Positions 8,119-16,690 of a stretch of 44,551 bases of DNA are shown in pieces. The notes beneath the pieces were generated by a model. The model had not been told where the DNA came from, searched no databases, and worked only from the letters and a program-made list of their open reading frames with translations. A program made the position numbers and the translations under genes. The stretch is taken from positions 1-44,551 of the forward strand of contig DWYJ01000033.1 of assembly GCA_019118745.1 (NCBI GenBank). Direction: 5' to 3'. The DNA comes from Candidatus Desulfovibrio gallistercoris. GTDB lineage: Bacteria; Desulfobacterota; Desulfovibrionia; Desulfovibrionales; Desulfovibrionaceae. Within the stretch, counting starts at the first letter, position 1, and each line of letters starts with the position of its first letter.

Positions 8119-8820
8119 ATGAAATCTCATCATGATCTCGGCAATCTGCCGTCAGCGCGCATTTCCAGACGCGATGCCATCAGATTGATCCCCTTTGGCC
8201 TTTCGTTCTGCATGCTCACGACGACGCTGGCGGCTGCTTCCGCTCCTGCTGCTGGCATAGCGGAGAAAAAGCCTCTTGTCGTCTATTTTTCCATGCCGGA
8301 AACGGACGATCCCGACGCCATGACCCGTGAAGAAGACAACAGTACCGTGGTCATCGACGGAAAGGTTCTGGGGAATACGCAGTATGTGGCTCAGCTGATA
8401 CAGGAACTGACCGGAGCCGACATATTCCGTATCCTGCCGCAGAAAGCATATCCGAAAGATCATCGCACCCTGGTCGATCTTGCCGAAAAAGAACAGGAGC
8501 AGAAGGCCCGCCCGGCCATTGCGGGAAAAATCGAAAATCTTGCCGCCTATGAAACCATCTTTCTGGGCTATCCCAACTGGTGGGGCGACATGCCGATGAT
8601 CCTGTACACCTTTCTTGAACAGAACGATCTGTCCGGCAAAACCATCATTCCTTTCTGTACTCACGGCGGCAGCGGCTTTTCCCGCACCATCCGGACCATA
8701 CAGGCCAAACAACCCGGCGCGTTCGTGATGCGCGACGGTTATGCTCTTTCCCGGGACCACATGGAACGCGCGCCATCCGGCGTGGCGGCATGGCTGAAAG
8801 AAATCGATCTGAAAAAATAA
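8119..8820 (+). CDS. Tat-exported flavodoxin-like protein
   Basis: A 233-residue protein with an N-terminal SRRDAIRLIPFG, a probable twin-arginine signal, then a hydrophobic stretch ending near residue 47. The rest is a flavodoxin of the long type: VVYFSMPETDD (phosphate loop region, without the usual Ser/Thr-rich loop), IFLGYPNWWGDMPM (isoalloxazine loop) and FCTHGGSGFS. Export by Tat fits a protein that takes FMN in the cytoplasm. It is followed 10 bases later by the iron-sulfur flavoprotein and may be an electron carrier for this cluster. Ribosome-binding site is weak (GAGG), so the exact start is less certain. Confidence 0.8.
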   Translation: MKSHHDLGNLPSARISRRDAIRLIPFGLSFCMLTTTLAAASAPAAGIAEKKPLVVYFSMPETDDPDAMTREEDNSTVVIDGKVLGNTQYVAQLIQELTGADIFRILPQKAYPKDHRTLVDLAEKEQEQKARPAIAGKIENLAAYETIFLGYPNWWGDMPMILYTFLEQNDLSGKTIIPFCTHGGSGFSRTIRTIQAKQPGAFVMRDGYALSRDHMERAPSGVAAWLKEIDLKK

Positions 8821-8830
8821 GGAGAAGACC

Positions 8831-9370
8831 ATGAGTAAGCACATCCTCATCCTGGCGGGCAGCCCGCGCAAAAACGGCAATTCCGCCGCGCTGTGCCGTG
8901 CTTTTGCGCGCGGCGCGGAGGAAAGCGGCCATCAGGTGGAAACGCTTTTCCTGCGGGACAAGAAAATCGGCTATTGTCTGGCCTGTTACCACTGTAAAAA
9001 AAGCGGGGGCGTCTGCGCCATCAAGGACGATATGGCCGACATTCTTGAGAAAATGAATGCCGCCGATGTGATCGTCATGGCCAGCCCTGTCTATTTTTAC
9101 TCCATCGACGCACAGATGAAGGCGCTCATCGACCGTACCGTGGCGCAATGGCTGACTATCAAGAACAAGGAATTTTACTACATCATGACCGCCGCGGAAG
9201 AAAGCGCCACCGTGATGGACTGCAGCCTGGAATGTTTCCGCGGGCTGGCAAAATGTCTCAAGGGGTCCGTTGAACGCGGCGTCATTTACGGAAAAGGCGT
9301 ATATGAACCAGGAGAGATCGAATCCAAACCCGCTATGCAGGAAGCTTATGACATGGGCCGCAGGGCATAG
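8831..9370 (+). CDS. Iron-sulfur flavoprotein / FMN reductase family
   Basis: A 179-residue protein with GSPRKNGNS as FMN-phosphate loop near residue 11, then C-x2-C-x2-C-x6-C (YCLACYHCKKSGGVC) as probable 4Fe-4S ligands, and ASPVYFYS as flavin loop. It resembles the product of 675-1307 but is shorter and clearly distinct. It would transfer electrons from NAD(P)H or ferredoxin to an acceptor. AAGGAG lies eight bases before the ATG. The stop overlaps the leader of the next aldo/keto reductase. Confidence 0.87.
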   Translation: MSKHILILAGSPRKNGNSAALCRAFARGAEESGHQVETLFLRDKKIGYCLACYHCKKSGGVCAIKDDMADILEKMNAADVIVMASPVYFYSIDAQMKALIDRTVAQWLTIKNKEFYYIMTAAEESATVMDCSLECFRGLAKCLKGSVERGVIYGKGVYEPGEIESKPAMQEAYDMGRRA

Positions 9371-9384
9371 TGGAGAGCGCGGAC

Positions 9385-10347
9385 ATGAAACAACGTCTGT
9401 TGGGAAACGGCCTGTCTGTCTCGGAAATCGGGCTTGGCTGCATGGGCATGGATCATGCGTATGGCAAACCCGCTCCACGGGACGCAATGGTACGACTTCT
9501 CCGTCATGCTCTGGATCTTGGGTGCAACTTTTTTGATACCGCTGTCGTGTATGGCGAAGCCAATGAGGAATTGCTCGGCAAAGCGTTCTCTTCCATTCGT
9601 GATCAGGTCGTGCTGGCGACCAAATTCGGCATTGTCGGCCAGCGCATTGTGAACGGTAAGCCCGTCAATCTGTTGGACAGCAAGCCCGCGTCCATTCGCC
9701 GGCAGGTGGAAGGGTCCCTTCTCCGGCTCAAAACCGACCACATCGATCTCTTTTATCAACACCGTGTGGATCCTGATGTGGAACCGGAAATCGTTGCGGA
9801 AACCATGAGCGCCTTGATCCGGGAAGGCAAGATTCTGGGCTGGGGGCTTTCCAACGCGCCCGTTGCCTACATGAAGCGCGCTCATGCCGTCTGCCCTCTG
9901 GCCGCTGTGGAAAATCAGTATTCCATGCTGTGGCGCGAACCGGAAAAAGGGCTGTTTGACCTGTGCGCGGCCATGAACATCGCCTTTGTCGCCTACAGTC
10001 CGCTGGGCAACGGTTTTCTGAGCGGGCGTTTCACTCGTGACGCCGTATACGGAGAAGGCGACTTTCGCGGTTTCATGGGGCGATTCAGGCCGGAGGTCAT
10101 GGAGCATAATCAGGCATTGCTGAGCATCATCCGAAATATGGCTGAAAACAAGCAGGCTACGCCCGCCCAGATTGTCCTCGCCTGGGAACTGGCGCAGCGG
10201 CCTTTCATCATCCCTATTCCCGGCACGACCAGCCCGCAGCGTCTGGAAGAAAATCTGGGGGCGGCGCTCATTGAGCTTTCCCTGGAGGAGCTGGCGGCCA
10301 TAAACGACACACTGGCTCAAATTGACGTGGATGAAACATACTTCTGA
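9385..10347 (+). CDS. Aldo/keto reductase (AKR13-like)
   Basis: A 320-residue aldo/keto reductase of the long type. GLGCMGMDHAYG near the N-terminus, FDTAVVYGE, ATKFG and FYQHRVDPDV carry the Asp, Tyr, Lys and His of the catalytic tetrad, and IPIPGTTSPQRLEENL is the cofactor loop. It should reduce aldehydes or ketones with NADPH. I chose ATG at 9385 with GGAG at 9372-9375; a GTG at 9370 overlaps the previous stop and lacks a separate ribosome-binding site. It is only distantly related to the DkgA-like gene at 7184. Confidence 0.88.
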   Translation: MKQRLLGNGLSVSEIGLGCMGMDHAYGKPAPRDAMVRLLRHALDLGCNFFDTAVVYGEANEELLGKAFSSIRDQVVLATKFGIVGQRIVNGKPVNLLDSKPASIRRQVEGSLLRLKTDHIDLFYQHRVDPDVEPEIVAETMSALIREGKILGWGLSNAPVAYMKRAHAVCPLAAVENQYSMLWREPEKGLFDLCAAMNIAFVAYSPLGNGFLSGRFTRDAVYGEGDFRGFMGRFRPEVMEHNQALLSIIRNMAENKQATPAQIVLAWELAQRPFIIPIPGTTSPQRLEENLGAALIELSLEELAAINDTLAQIDVDETYF

Positions 10348-10369
10348 AAAGCTCTCCTCAGGGAACAGC

Positions 10370-11353
10370 ATGAAGAAGTTGCTTTGCCTCCTCGTTCTGA
10401 CGGTCGGGACAGCGACCTTTTCCGTCCCGGTCGCATCTGTCACAAAAGGTCATACGGAGGGCGATATGGATGCTCCTGTCTGGCTCACGGAATCGGATAC
10501 CATTGCCGACATGGTGAATCATCCCGCTTTTGCCGGTTTCGGTGTGCATCTGCTACCGAGGCCGCAGGACGCGCAAAGCGATCTGCCCCTGCGTGAAGTC
10601 GGACGGCTCATGCCCTGGCACAGCCATATACGGCCCGACATGGTGACGGCCGCGCTGAACCGCATGCTAGGCGACGCCATGACCGGCAAGCCCGTGTTTT
10701 ACCCTTTTCATACGGAGCGTGAAAAACGAGAGCAAACCGGCCTGTTCTTTTTCAGAGGCAGGCCGGGCGCCCCCTTTGCCCTGATTTTTCCGGGCGGGGG
10801 CTTTGCCTATGTCGGTTCCCTGCACGAAGGCTTTCCGCTGGCGGATGCGCTGAGCCGCAAGGGCTACAACGCCTTTGTCCTGCACTACCGCACCGGCGGC
10901 CCGACGGCGGCTTATGAAGACATGGCCGCCGCGCTTTCCTGGATTTTTCGCCATGCGGAAGAAATGGAGGTGTCTAGCCAGAGTTATTCGGTGTGGGGCG
11001 GCTCGGCGGGCGGACGCATGGCGGCCGATCTGGGCTCCTATGGCGCGACGGCCTTTGGCGGAGACCGTGTTCCGCGCCCGGCGACCATCATCATGGCCTA
11101 CACCGGGCACGATCGGTATACGGTAAACGATCCCCCGACCTTTGCCGTGATCAGTCAGGATGACCCCATAGCCTCCCCCTCCGTGATGGCGCGCCGGATC
11201 GCCGCGTTGGACGTGGCAGGCGTAGATACTGAGTTTCATCTGTACCGCAACGCCGGCCACGGTTTCGGCATCGGCACAGGAACCGATGCGGAGGGGTGGG
11301 TGGATCTCGCCGTCCGCTTCTGGGAAAGACATCTGAAAAGCAATACCCCATGA
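10370..11353 (+). CDS. Exported alpha/beta hydrolase, acetyl-esterase-like
   Basis: A 327-residue protein with a Sec signal peptide (MKKLLCLLVLTVGTATFSVP). PGGGFAYVG is the HGGG-type oxyanion hole, WGGSAGGRMA the nucleophile elbow with Ser, QDDPIAS the Asp and GHGFG the His. This pattern matches esterases of the acetyl-xylan-esterase/BD-FAE type. It probably hydrolyses acyl esters in the periplasm. I start it at 10370 because the signal peptide begins there; the upstream ATG overlaps the previous gene. It is the last gene of the operon. Its stop lies in a small CCCCA/TGGGG hairpin. Confidence 0.83.
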   Translation: MKKLLCLLVLTVGTATFSVPVASVTKGHTEGDMDAPVWLTESDTIADMVNHPAFAGFGVHLLPRPQDAQSDLPLREVGRLMPWHSHIRPDMVTAALNRMLGDAMTGKPVFYPFHTEREKREQTGLFFFRGRPGAPFALIFPGGGFAYVGSLHEGFPLADALSRKGYNAFVLHYRTGGPTAAYEDMAAALSWIFRHAEEMEVSSQSYSVWGGSAGGRMAADLGSYGATAFGGDRVPRPATIIMAYTGHDRYTVNDPPTFAVISQDDPIASPSVMARRIAALDVAGVDTEFHLYRNAGHGFGIGTGTDAEGWVDLAVRFWERHLKSNTP

Positions 11354-11385
11354 ATTGGGGGAAGAACATGCTGCTGGCCTTCAAT

Positions 11386-11507
11386 TTGAGCATTTTCCGT
11401 TTGAAAAGCTTCCCGTTTAAAAGCACACGGCCTGTCGTTTCGAAAAAAAGCGTGCTTTTCCGACAGGTTGGACAGGACGGAGCTGTGCCGCCGCCTCACG
11501 TTTTGCC
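11386..11507 (-). repeat. Family 1 four-hairpin repeat, copy 3 (reverse, degenerate)
   Basis: A reverse copy: TTGAGCATTTTCCGTTTGAAA, ACGGCCTGTCGTTTCG, AAGCGTGCTTTTCC, then AGCTGTGCCGCCGCCTCACG and TTTTGCC. Several segments are mutated or deleted, including one side of the third hairpin. Confidence 0.7.
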
Positions 11508-11745
11508 CCCCTCCTACGCGCTACGCCTTGCTGACGCAAAAAGTCGCCCGACCGTGTGAAAGGCGCACCACGCGCGAGATACGGCGCGGACAACGGCAGC
11601 GATAACATAGTTCTACCACGCCTACAAAATAGACGTACAGCGTCAGAGCATACCCTTACCGCACCTGGCTTGCCGCCAAGTAGGCATTTCCTGTATCGTG
11701 CCGGGGACGTGGCGGTACGAAAAGACGGCGTACCGCTCCATCCGG
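11508..11745. other. Gene-free spacer upstream of the membrane-protein cluster
   Basis: Between two family 1 repeats of opposite orientation I see no gene. The cluster starting at 11912 must be transcribed from somewhere in or before this spacer, but I cannot name a convincing -35/-10 pair. Confidence 0.5.
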
Positions 11746-11895
11746 CTAGAGCATTTTGCCTTTAAAAAAGGCAAAATGCGAGGCGGCAGCACAGCGCCGC
11801 CCGGCCCAAAGTGAGCGGAAAAACCGCGTTTTTTCCGCGAAACGCCAGGCCGTATGGTTTGAAACGCACAGCGTTTCAAACTGAAAATGCTCTAG
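11746..11895 (+). repeat. Family 1 four-hairpin repeat, copy 4
   Basis: A well-preserved forward copy from CTAGAGC to GCTCTAG with all four hairpins, including GTTTGAAACGCACAGCGTTTCAAAC without mismatch. It ends 16 bases before the ATG of the first membrane-protein gene, so the structure lies at the very 5' edge of that operon's translation start. Confidence 0.9.
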
Positions 11896-11911
11896 AGCGA
11901 GGGAACTGCTG

Positions 11912-13369
11912 ATGAGGACAGGGGAGAAGCTGCGCTACATGGGCACGGCCTTTGCCGTGAGCTTTCTGTTTCCGCTGCCGCTGCTGCCGTACCTCCTCAT
12001 GGACAATGACCTGATGATCGGTCTTGCCCGTCTGGCCTTTTCGCTCCTCACGGTGCCGGGCGTGCTGGCGTTGTGCGTCATCCTGCCTCTTGTCTGCGGC
12101 TGGCTGCTGGCGGCGCGGGCGCATTTCCCGCCCACCTTCGCCGCCAAATTCCTGCCCCTGCTGCTGCCGCCCTGCATCTACCTCTTTTTGCTGGGCCGCC
12201 ACCTGCGCGTCCTCCCCACCACCTTTGCGGATCTTGCGGACGGCGTGCGCTTTCTGCTGCTGCCGCAGTACGCTCTCTTTTTTCTTGCCTTCCTTGTCAG
12301 GAACCGCAAACGAGAGACGACACGGGATCGCCGCAGGGGCCTTGCCTGCCTGCTGCTGACGGCGGCCGTCTGCTGCGCCGTCGTGGGCGTCGATCTGTAT
12401 GCCGTGCTGCGCGTCACCTTTTTTGACGATGCGCAACGCATGCGGCCGTACAGCCTCGACGATCTCACGGGCATCGTCCTCCCGGCCGCGCCGCCCTCTC
12501 TGCGCCTTGAGCAAAACCAGCCCCGGCTGGACGGCACCCTGGCCGCCCTGCCGCTCTACGCCGCCGCATCCTGGGCCGTGGACGGCGAGCATCTCAGCTC
12601 CGCCGAACGGCGGGAACGCCGTATGCCGCCCCTGGTGGCGTGCAACGGCCTGCACGGCTGGGAACGGCTGACCGCCGGAGAGATAGCTTTCTTTTTCGGG
12701 CCGCCGTCACAGCGGCAGCTTGACGAACTGCGCGCACGGGGACTGACGCCCGACGTGCGGCCTGTGGCCCACGAGGCCCTCGTCTTTTTCGTCCGGGAGG
12801 ATGATCCCGTTACCGGTCTGAGCAGCGAGCAGCTCCGGCGTATCTATACCGGAGAGGCAGACAACTGGAAGGAGGTGGGCGGTCGGGATCAGCGTATTTT
12901 CCCCTTCCAGCATGAAGAAGGGGACGAGAACCAGCGTGCGCTGGAACAGCTCGTCCTGCGTGGCGAGGAGGCCACCCCGCCCCTGTGGGAAGAAAGCCGG
13001 CTCGATCCCTGCGACAGCGGCCCCGTCCGCCGTGTGGCCGCCTACCGCAACAGGCCGGGCGCGCTGGGCTTCGGCCTGCGGAGCTATCTGGACAAGTGGT
13101 TCCCGGACGGCGATGTCCGCCCGCTGGCCGTGGACGGCGTGCCGCCCACGGACGCCACCCTGCGCGACGGCAGCTATCCGCTCGCCCTGCCGCTCTGCAT
13201 GATCTCCTGCCGCCCGCTCGATGCGGAAAGCCGCGCCTTCTGGGACTGGCTGCTCGGTCCCGAAGGCCGTGACCTCATCCGCCGGGCGGGCTATCTGCCG
13301 TGGGACGAGGAGTATGGCGGCGGAAGCGACGACACAAGAGAAGGCAAGGACACGGAGGACGCCCGATGA
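11912..13369 (+). CDS. Membrane-anchored PstS-like protein, paralogue A
   Basis: Of 485 residues, about 8-130 form four predicted membrane helices and 143-166 a fifth. The loop RNRKRETTRDRRR between helices four and five is very basic and so cytoplasmic, which places residues 195-465 outside. That outer part is PstS-like: LDGTLAALPLYAA, HEALVFFVREDDPV, LSSEQLRRIYTGE, NWKEVGG, ALGFGLR, DGVPPTDATLRDGSYPL. The usual phosphate-binding S-G-S-Q is replaced by D-E-N-Q (338-341). No PstC/A/B gene is nearby. GAGGGA seven bases upstream sets the start. It is the first of six paralogues; its stop overlaps the next start (ATGA). I know no named family with this layout. Confidence 0.82.
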   Translation: MRTGEKLRYMGTAFAVSFLFPLPLLPYLLMDNDLMIGLARLAFSLLTVPGVLALCVILPLVCGWLLAARAHFPPTFAAKFLPLLLPPCIYLFLLGRHLRVLPTTFADLADGVRFLLLPQYALFFLAFLVRNRKRETTRDRRRGLACLLLTAAVCCAVVGVDLYAVLRVTFFDDAQRMRPYSLDDLTGIVLPAAPPSLRLEQNQPRLDGTLAALPLYAAASWAVDGEHLSSAERRERRMPPLVACNGLHGWERLTAGEIAFFFGPPSQRQLDELRARGLTPDVRPVAHEALVFFVREDDPVTGLSSEQLRRIYTGEADNWKEVGGRDQRIFPFQHEEGDENQRALEQLVLRGEEATPPLWEESRLDPCDSGPVRRVAAYRNRPGALGFGLRSYLDKWFPDGDVRPLAVDGVPPTDATLRDGSYPLALPLCMISCRPLDAESRAFWDWLLGPEGRDLIRRAGYLPWDEEYGGGSDDTREGKDTEDAR

Positions 13370-14862
13370 TGACGCGGAAATATCTTTGCTACCTGACGAC
13401 GGCTACCGTCGTGAGTTTCCTGCCCCTGCCGCTGATCCTGGGCAGCCTCTTTCCGCTGATGAAAGTCCTCCCTCCCGCGTTTTTCCGGCTGGCAGCCGTC
13501 ATCATCATTCTGGCCATGCCGTCAGCCTGCGGCTGGTTGCTGGCGGCGCGAGCGCATTTCCCGCCCACCTTCGCCGCCAAATTCCTGCCCCTGCTGCTGC
13601 CGCCGCTGCTGGCGCTCGGCACGGCGCTTTGCTGTCTGCTGTTTTTTCCCACCGACATCCCGCTTGCCATGTATGCGCTGGGGGGAGTGGGCTTCCTGCC
13701 GCTGTATGCCCTGTTCCTTCTGGCCTTCTGCCTCAGGAACCGCACACGCGAACCCGCGCGGGAACGCCGCAAAGGGATGCTGCGCCTCTTCCTGCCGCTT
13801 GCCGTCCTGTGCGTGGCCACCGGCCTCGCCTGGCAGAGCGTGCGGGACAGGACCCTTTCCGGTGACGATGCCGTCCCCCTGCTGGACTGGGAATTCGCGG
13901 AAAGGTTCTCTCCTCACCATGCGGACAACGCCCTGGCGCTGCCTGCCACGCCGCCCTCCCTGCGCCTTGTCGGGGATCTGCCCCGGCTGGACGGCACGCT
14001 GGCCGCCCTGCCCCTGTATGCCGCCGCCTTCCAGGCCCTGACCTGCCTTGACGAGGACGGCCGTCCCCTTGGCGATGAGGCTCGCTTTGAAGCGGAGATA
14101 GCGGTCGGCTGGCAGCGAGGCGATATGAGCGGGCTGGAAGGGCTGGCCGACGGGGATACGGACATTTTTTTCGGTCCGCCGCCGTCACAGCGACAACTTG
14201 ACGAACTGCGCGCACGGGGACTGACGCCCGATGTGCGGCCGCTGGCCCACGAGGCCCTCGTCTTTTTTGTTCACAAGGACAATCCCGTAAGAAACCTGAG
14301 CAGGGAGCAGCTCCAGCGCATCTACACCGGGGAGATCACCAACTGGGAAGACTTGGGCGGCCGGGACGAGCGCATCCTCCCCTTCCAGCATAAAAAAAAC
14401 AATGAGAATCAGTACCTGCTGGCGCGTTTCCTCCTGCGCGGGGAAACGCCCCTGCCCGCCCTGCGGGAAGAACTCAGGAGCTGCGACTTTTTGTCCGTCA
14501 ACGTCGTGTCCCGCTACTACAAGCGGAACAACGCGCTGGGCTTCGGCCTGCGCTGGTATCTGGGCCAGTGGTTCCCGGACGGCGATGTCCGCCCGCTGGC
14601 CGTGGACGGCGTGCCGCCCACGGACGCGACCGTGCGCGACGGCAGCTATCCGCTCTCCCTGCCGCTCTGCATGATCTCCTGCCGCCCGCTCGATGCGGAA
14701 AGCCGCGCCTTCCGGGACTGGCTGCTCGGCCCAGAAGGCCGCGACCTCATCCACCGGGCGGGCTATCTGCCGTGGGACGACAAAAGCGGCGAACAGACCG
14801 AAAACAGCGGCGAAAGCAGCAGCGACACAGAAAACCACGGAAACAAGGAGGACGCCCGATGA
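13366..14862 (+). CDS. Membrane-anchored PstS-like protein, paralogue B
   Basis: This 498-residue protein has the same plan as paralogue A: four helices (about 10-123), a basic loop RNRTREPARERRK, a fifth helix (138-156) and a PstS-like domain (198-470) with LPRLDGTLAALPLYAA, DIFFGPPPSQRQLDELRARG, HEALVFFVHKDNPV and YTGEITNW. The ligand motif reads N-E-N-Q (residues 346-349) instead of S-G-S-Q. About 65 bases of DNA at 13540-13606 are nearly identical to 12105-12171 in paralogue A, so exchange or recent duplication is likely. Start ATG 13366 overlaps the previous TGA by four bases, with GGAGG seven bases upstream. The C-terminal tail is rich in Ser, Glu, Asp, Asn. Confidence 0.82.
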   Translation: MMTRKYLCYLTTATVVSFLPLPLILGSLFPLMKVLPPAFFRLAAVIIILAMPSACGWLLAARAHFPPTFAAKFLPLLLPPLLALGTALCCLLFFPTDIPLAMYALGGVGFLPLYALFLLAFCLRNRTREPARERRKGMLRLFLPLAVLCVATGLAWQSVRDRTLSGDDAVPLLDWEFAERFSPHHADNALALPATPPSLRLVGDLPRLDGTLAALPLYAAAFQALTCLDEDGRPLGDEARFEAEIAVGWQRGDMSGLEGLADGDTDIFFGPPPSQRQLDELRARGLTPDVRPLAHEALVFFVHKDNPVRNLSREQLQRIYTGEITNWEDLGGRDERILPFQHKKNNENQYLLARFLLRGETPLPALREELRSCDFLSVNVVSRYYKRNNALGFGLRWYLGQWFPDGDVRPLAVDGVPPTDATVRDGSYPLSLPLCMISCRPLDAESRAFRDWLLGPEGRDLIHRAGYLPWDDKSGEQTENSGESSSDTENHGNKEDAR

Positions 14863-15788
14863 TGACGCGGGAATATCGTCGCTATGCGCTTAAGGCCGTG
14901 GCCCTGGGCTTTTGCGTCTTCATCCTGAGCGCGGGCGGCATGTTGATCCTCCCCAGCCTTTGTCTCTTCACTTTGCGCTTTCATCCCGACAACTTTTTTG
15001 TCGCCTTGCCGGCGATCTGCTGCGGCTACATAGGCGGCCCCTGCTGCCTTCTCCTCGCCGTCACGAAGCTGGGCTCCCGGCTGGCCGCAAAAGCGCCCCT
15101 GTCGTGCTCCGTATCCGCCGGACTGCTTCCCCTGCTGCCGGCCATCTCCGCCCTTGCCTTCCTGCCTGCCGGGCTGGGCATGTACCCGAACCCCTATGTG
15201 CTCCTCTTTAATGAACTGGATATGCTGCAATATCTGCGTATCACCACCGGTCTGCTGTACGCGCTGTTCCTGCTTGCCTTCTCTCTCAGCCACCGCGCAC
15301 GGAAAGGGACGGAAATGCACGGAGAGGGAGAGCGGCCCGCCGCCGCGAGCGGCACAGAGACGATGGCGCGGGCCTACCGCCGCTATCTGGTCGCAGCCGC
15401 TGCCGTGAGCGTTATCTTCCTGCCGATCTGCGCGTTGTTGAGCGTGGTCTTTATGAAAGGCAATCTGGATGATCTCGACACCCTTCTGTGGAGCAGCTTC
15501 CATGGGGCGATCATCGGTTTCTGCTCCGGCATCCCGGCGGTATGCGGCTGCTGGCTGGCTGCCCGCGCACAGGCCGTAGCCGCTTTCTCCCCCGGCTTCA
15601 TGCCACTCCTGCTGCCGTCGCTGCTCTTCTTTTGCCTCTCGCTTCCGTGCGCGCTTTTTTTCTCCAGCATTTTACTGCGCTATCCCGAAGGGGTGATACT
15701 GGCTTTTCTGCTGACCTACGGCATGTTTCTCCTGGTTTTTCGTGCCAGGGGCCATGCAGGTAGCCCAAAAAAGGAGAACGCCCGATGA
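14859..15788 (+). CDS. Multi-pass membrane protein, paralogue C (two modules, no PstS domain)
   Basis: A 309-residue protein made of two copies of the four-helix module. Module 1 (about 1-145) begins MMTREYRRYALKAVALGF and holds LGSRLAAKAPLSCS; module 2 (about 165-300) begins AYRRYLVAAAAVSV and holds CGCWLAARAQA and LLTYGMFLLVF. The link RARKGTEMHGEGERPAAAS is hydrophilic and probably cytoplasmic. There is no outer domain: translation stops after the eighth helix with KKENAR. The protein is otherwise clearly related to the N-terminal halves of paralogues E and F. ATGA overlaps join it to both neighbours. Function unknown; an obvious guess is a partner subunit for the PstS-like paralogues. Confidence 0.8.
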   Translation: MMTREYRRYALKAVALGFCVFILSAGGMLILPSLCLFTLRFHPDNFFVALPAICCGYIGGPCCLLLAVTKLGSRLAAKAPLSCSVSAGLLPLLPAISALAFLPAGLGMYPNPYVLLFNELDMLQYLRITTGLLYALFLLAFSLSHRARKGTEMHGEGERPAAASGTETMARAYRRYLVAAAAVSVIFLPICALLSVVFMKGNLDDLDTLLWSSFHGAIIGFCSGIPAVCGCWLAARAQAVAAFSPGFMPLLLPSLLFFCLSLPCALFFSSILLRYPEGVILAFLLTYGMFLLVFRARGHAGSPKKENAR

Positions 15789-16690
15789 TGACGCGGGAAT
15801 ATCTGCGCTATGCGCTCATGGCCGCGGCCCTGGGCTTCGGGGTCCTCATCATGATCGTGGGCGGCATGCTGATCCTCCCCTGCCTTTTTATCTCCCCTTT
15901 CCGCTTTCTTCCCGACAACTTTTTCATCACCTTGCTGGCGATCTGCTGCGGCTTCATAGGCGGCCCCTACTGTCTCTTCCTCGCCGTTACGAAGCTGGGT
16001 TCCTGGCTGGCCGCCAAAACGCCCCTGTCGTGCTCCGTATCCGCCGGACTGCTCCCCCTGCTGATCGCGACCCCCGCCCTTGCCTTCCTGCCTGCCGGGC
16101 TGGGCGTGCTGCCGAGCCGTTTGCCCTTCACGTTTAAGGATCTGGACATGCTGGATTTCCTGCTGTTATCAGCATGCCTGCTGGCCGGCCTGCTGTACGC
16201 GCTGTTCCTGCTTGCCTTCTGTCTCTGCCACCGCGCACGGAAATGGACGGAAATGCACGGAGAGGGAGAGCGGTCCGCCGCCGCGAGCGACACAGGGACG
16301 ATGGCGCGGGCCTATCGCCGCTATCTGGTCGCAGCCGTTGTCGTAAGCATCCTCTTCCTGCCGCTCTCCACGTTGCTGGGCATAGGCTTGTGGGACAGCT
16401 TCTCCATGCTGAGCATCGTTTTCTGGTCCTGCACCCCGGCGGCGTGCGGCTACTGGCTGGCAGCCCGCGCACAGCCCGTAGCCGCCTTCTTTCCCGGCTT
16501 CAAGCCGCTCCTGCTGCCGTCGCTGATTTTCCTTTTCCTCTCGCTTCCGGGCGGTTTTTTCTTCTCCAGCCTCCTCGTGCGCGATGCCGCTCAGTGGATG
16601 CTGGTTTTCCTGCTGACCTACGTCCTGTTCCTGTCGTTTTTTGCGGATAAACGAATAGCGTACAAACGAAGAAAGGAGAACGCCCGATGA
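15785..16690 (+). CDS. Multi-pass membrane protein, paralogue D (two modules, no PstS domain)
   Basis: A 301-residue protein, closest to paralogue C: both share LAVTKLGS, SVSAGLLPLL and the linker RARK(G/W)TEMHGEGER. It has eight predicted helices in two modules (about 1-155 and 172-292) and ends in RRKENAR. Module 2 holds CGYWLAARAQPVAAFFPGF. No periplasmic domain is present. Start ATG at 15785 overlaps the stop of C, and AAGGAG is placed eight bases upstream. C and D look like a recent duplicate pair. Confidence 0.8.
   Translation: MMTREYLRYALMAAALGFGVLIMIVGGMLILPCLFISPFRFLPDNFFITLLAICCGFIGGPYCLFLAVTKLGSWLAAKTPLSCSVSAGLLPLLIATPALAFLPAGLGVLPSRLPFTFKDLDMLDFLLLSACLLAGLLYALFLLAFCLCHRARKWTEMHGEGERSAAASDTGTMARAYRRYLVAAVVVSILFLPLSTLLGIGLWDSFSMLSIVFWSCTPAACGYWLAARAQPVAAFFPGFKPLLLPSLIFLFLSLPGGFFFSSLLVRDAAQWMLVFLLTYVLFLSFFADKRIAYKRRKENAR

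Noticed and set aside
11386..11895. Two opposed family 1 copies as ends of a composite transposon
   Set aside because: Nothing between them codes for a transposase and the reverse copy is degenerate; the same element occurs singly elsewhere.
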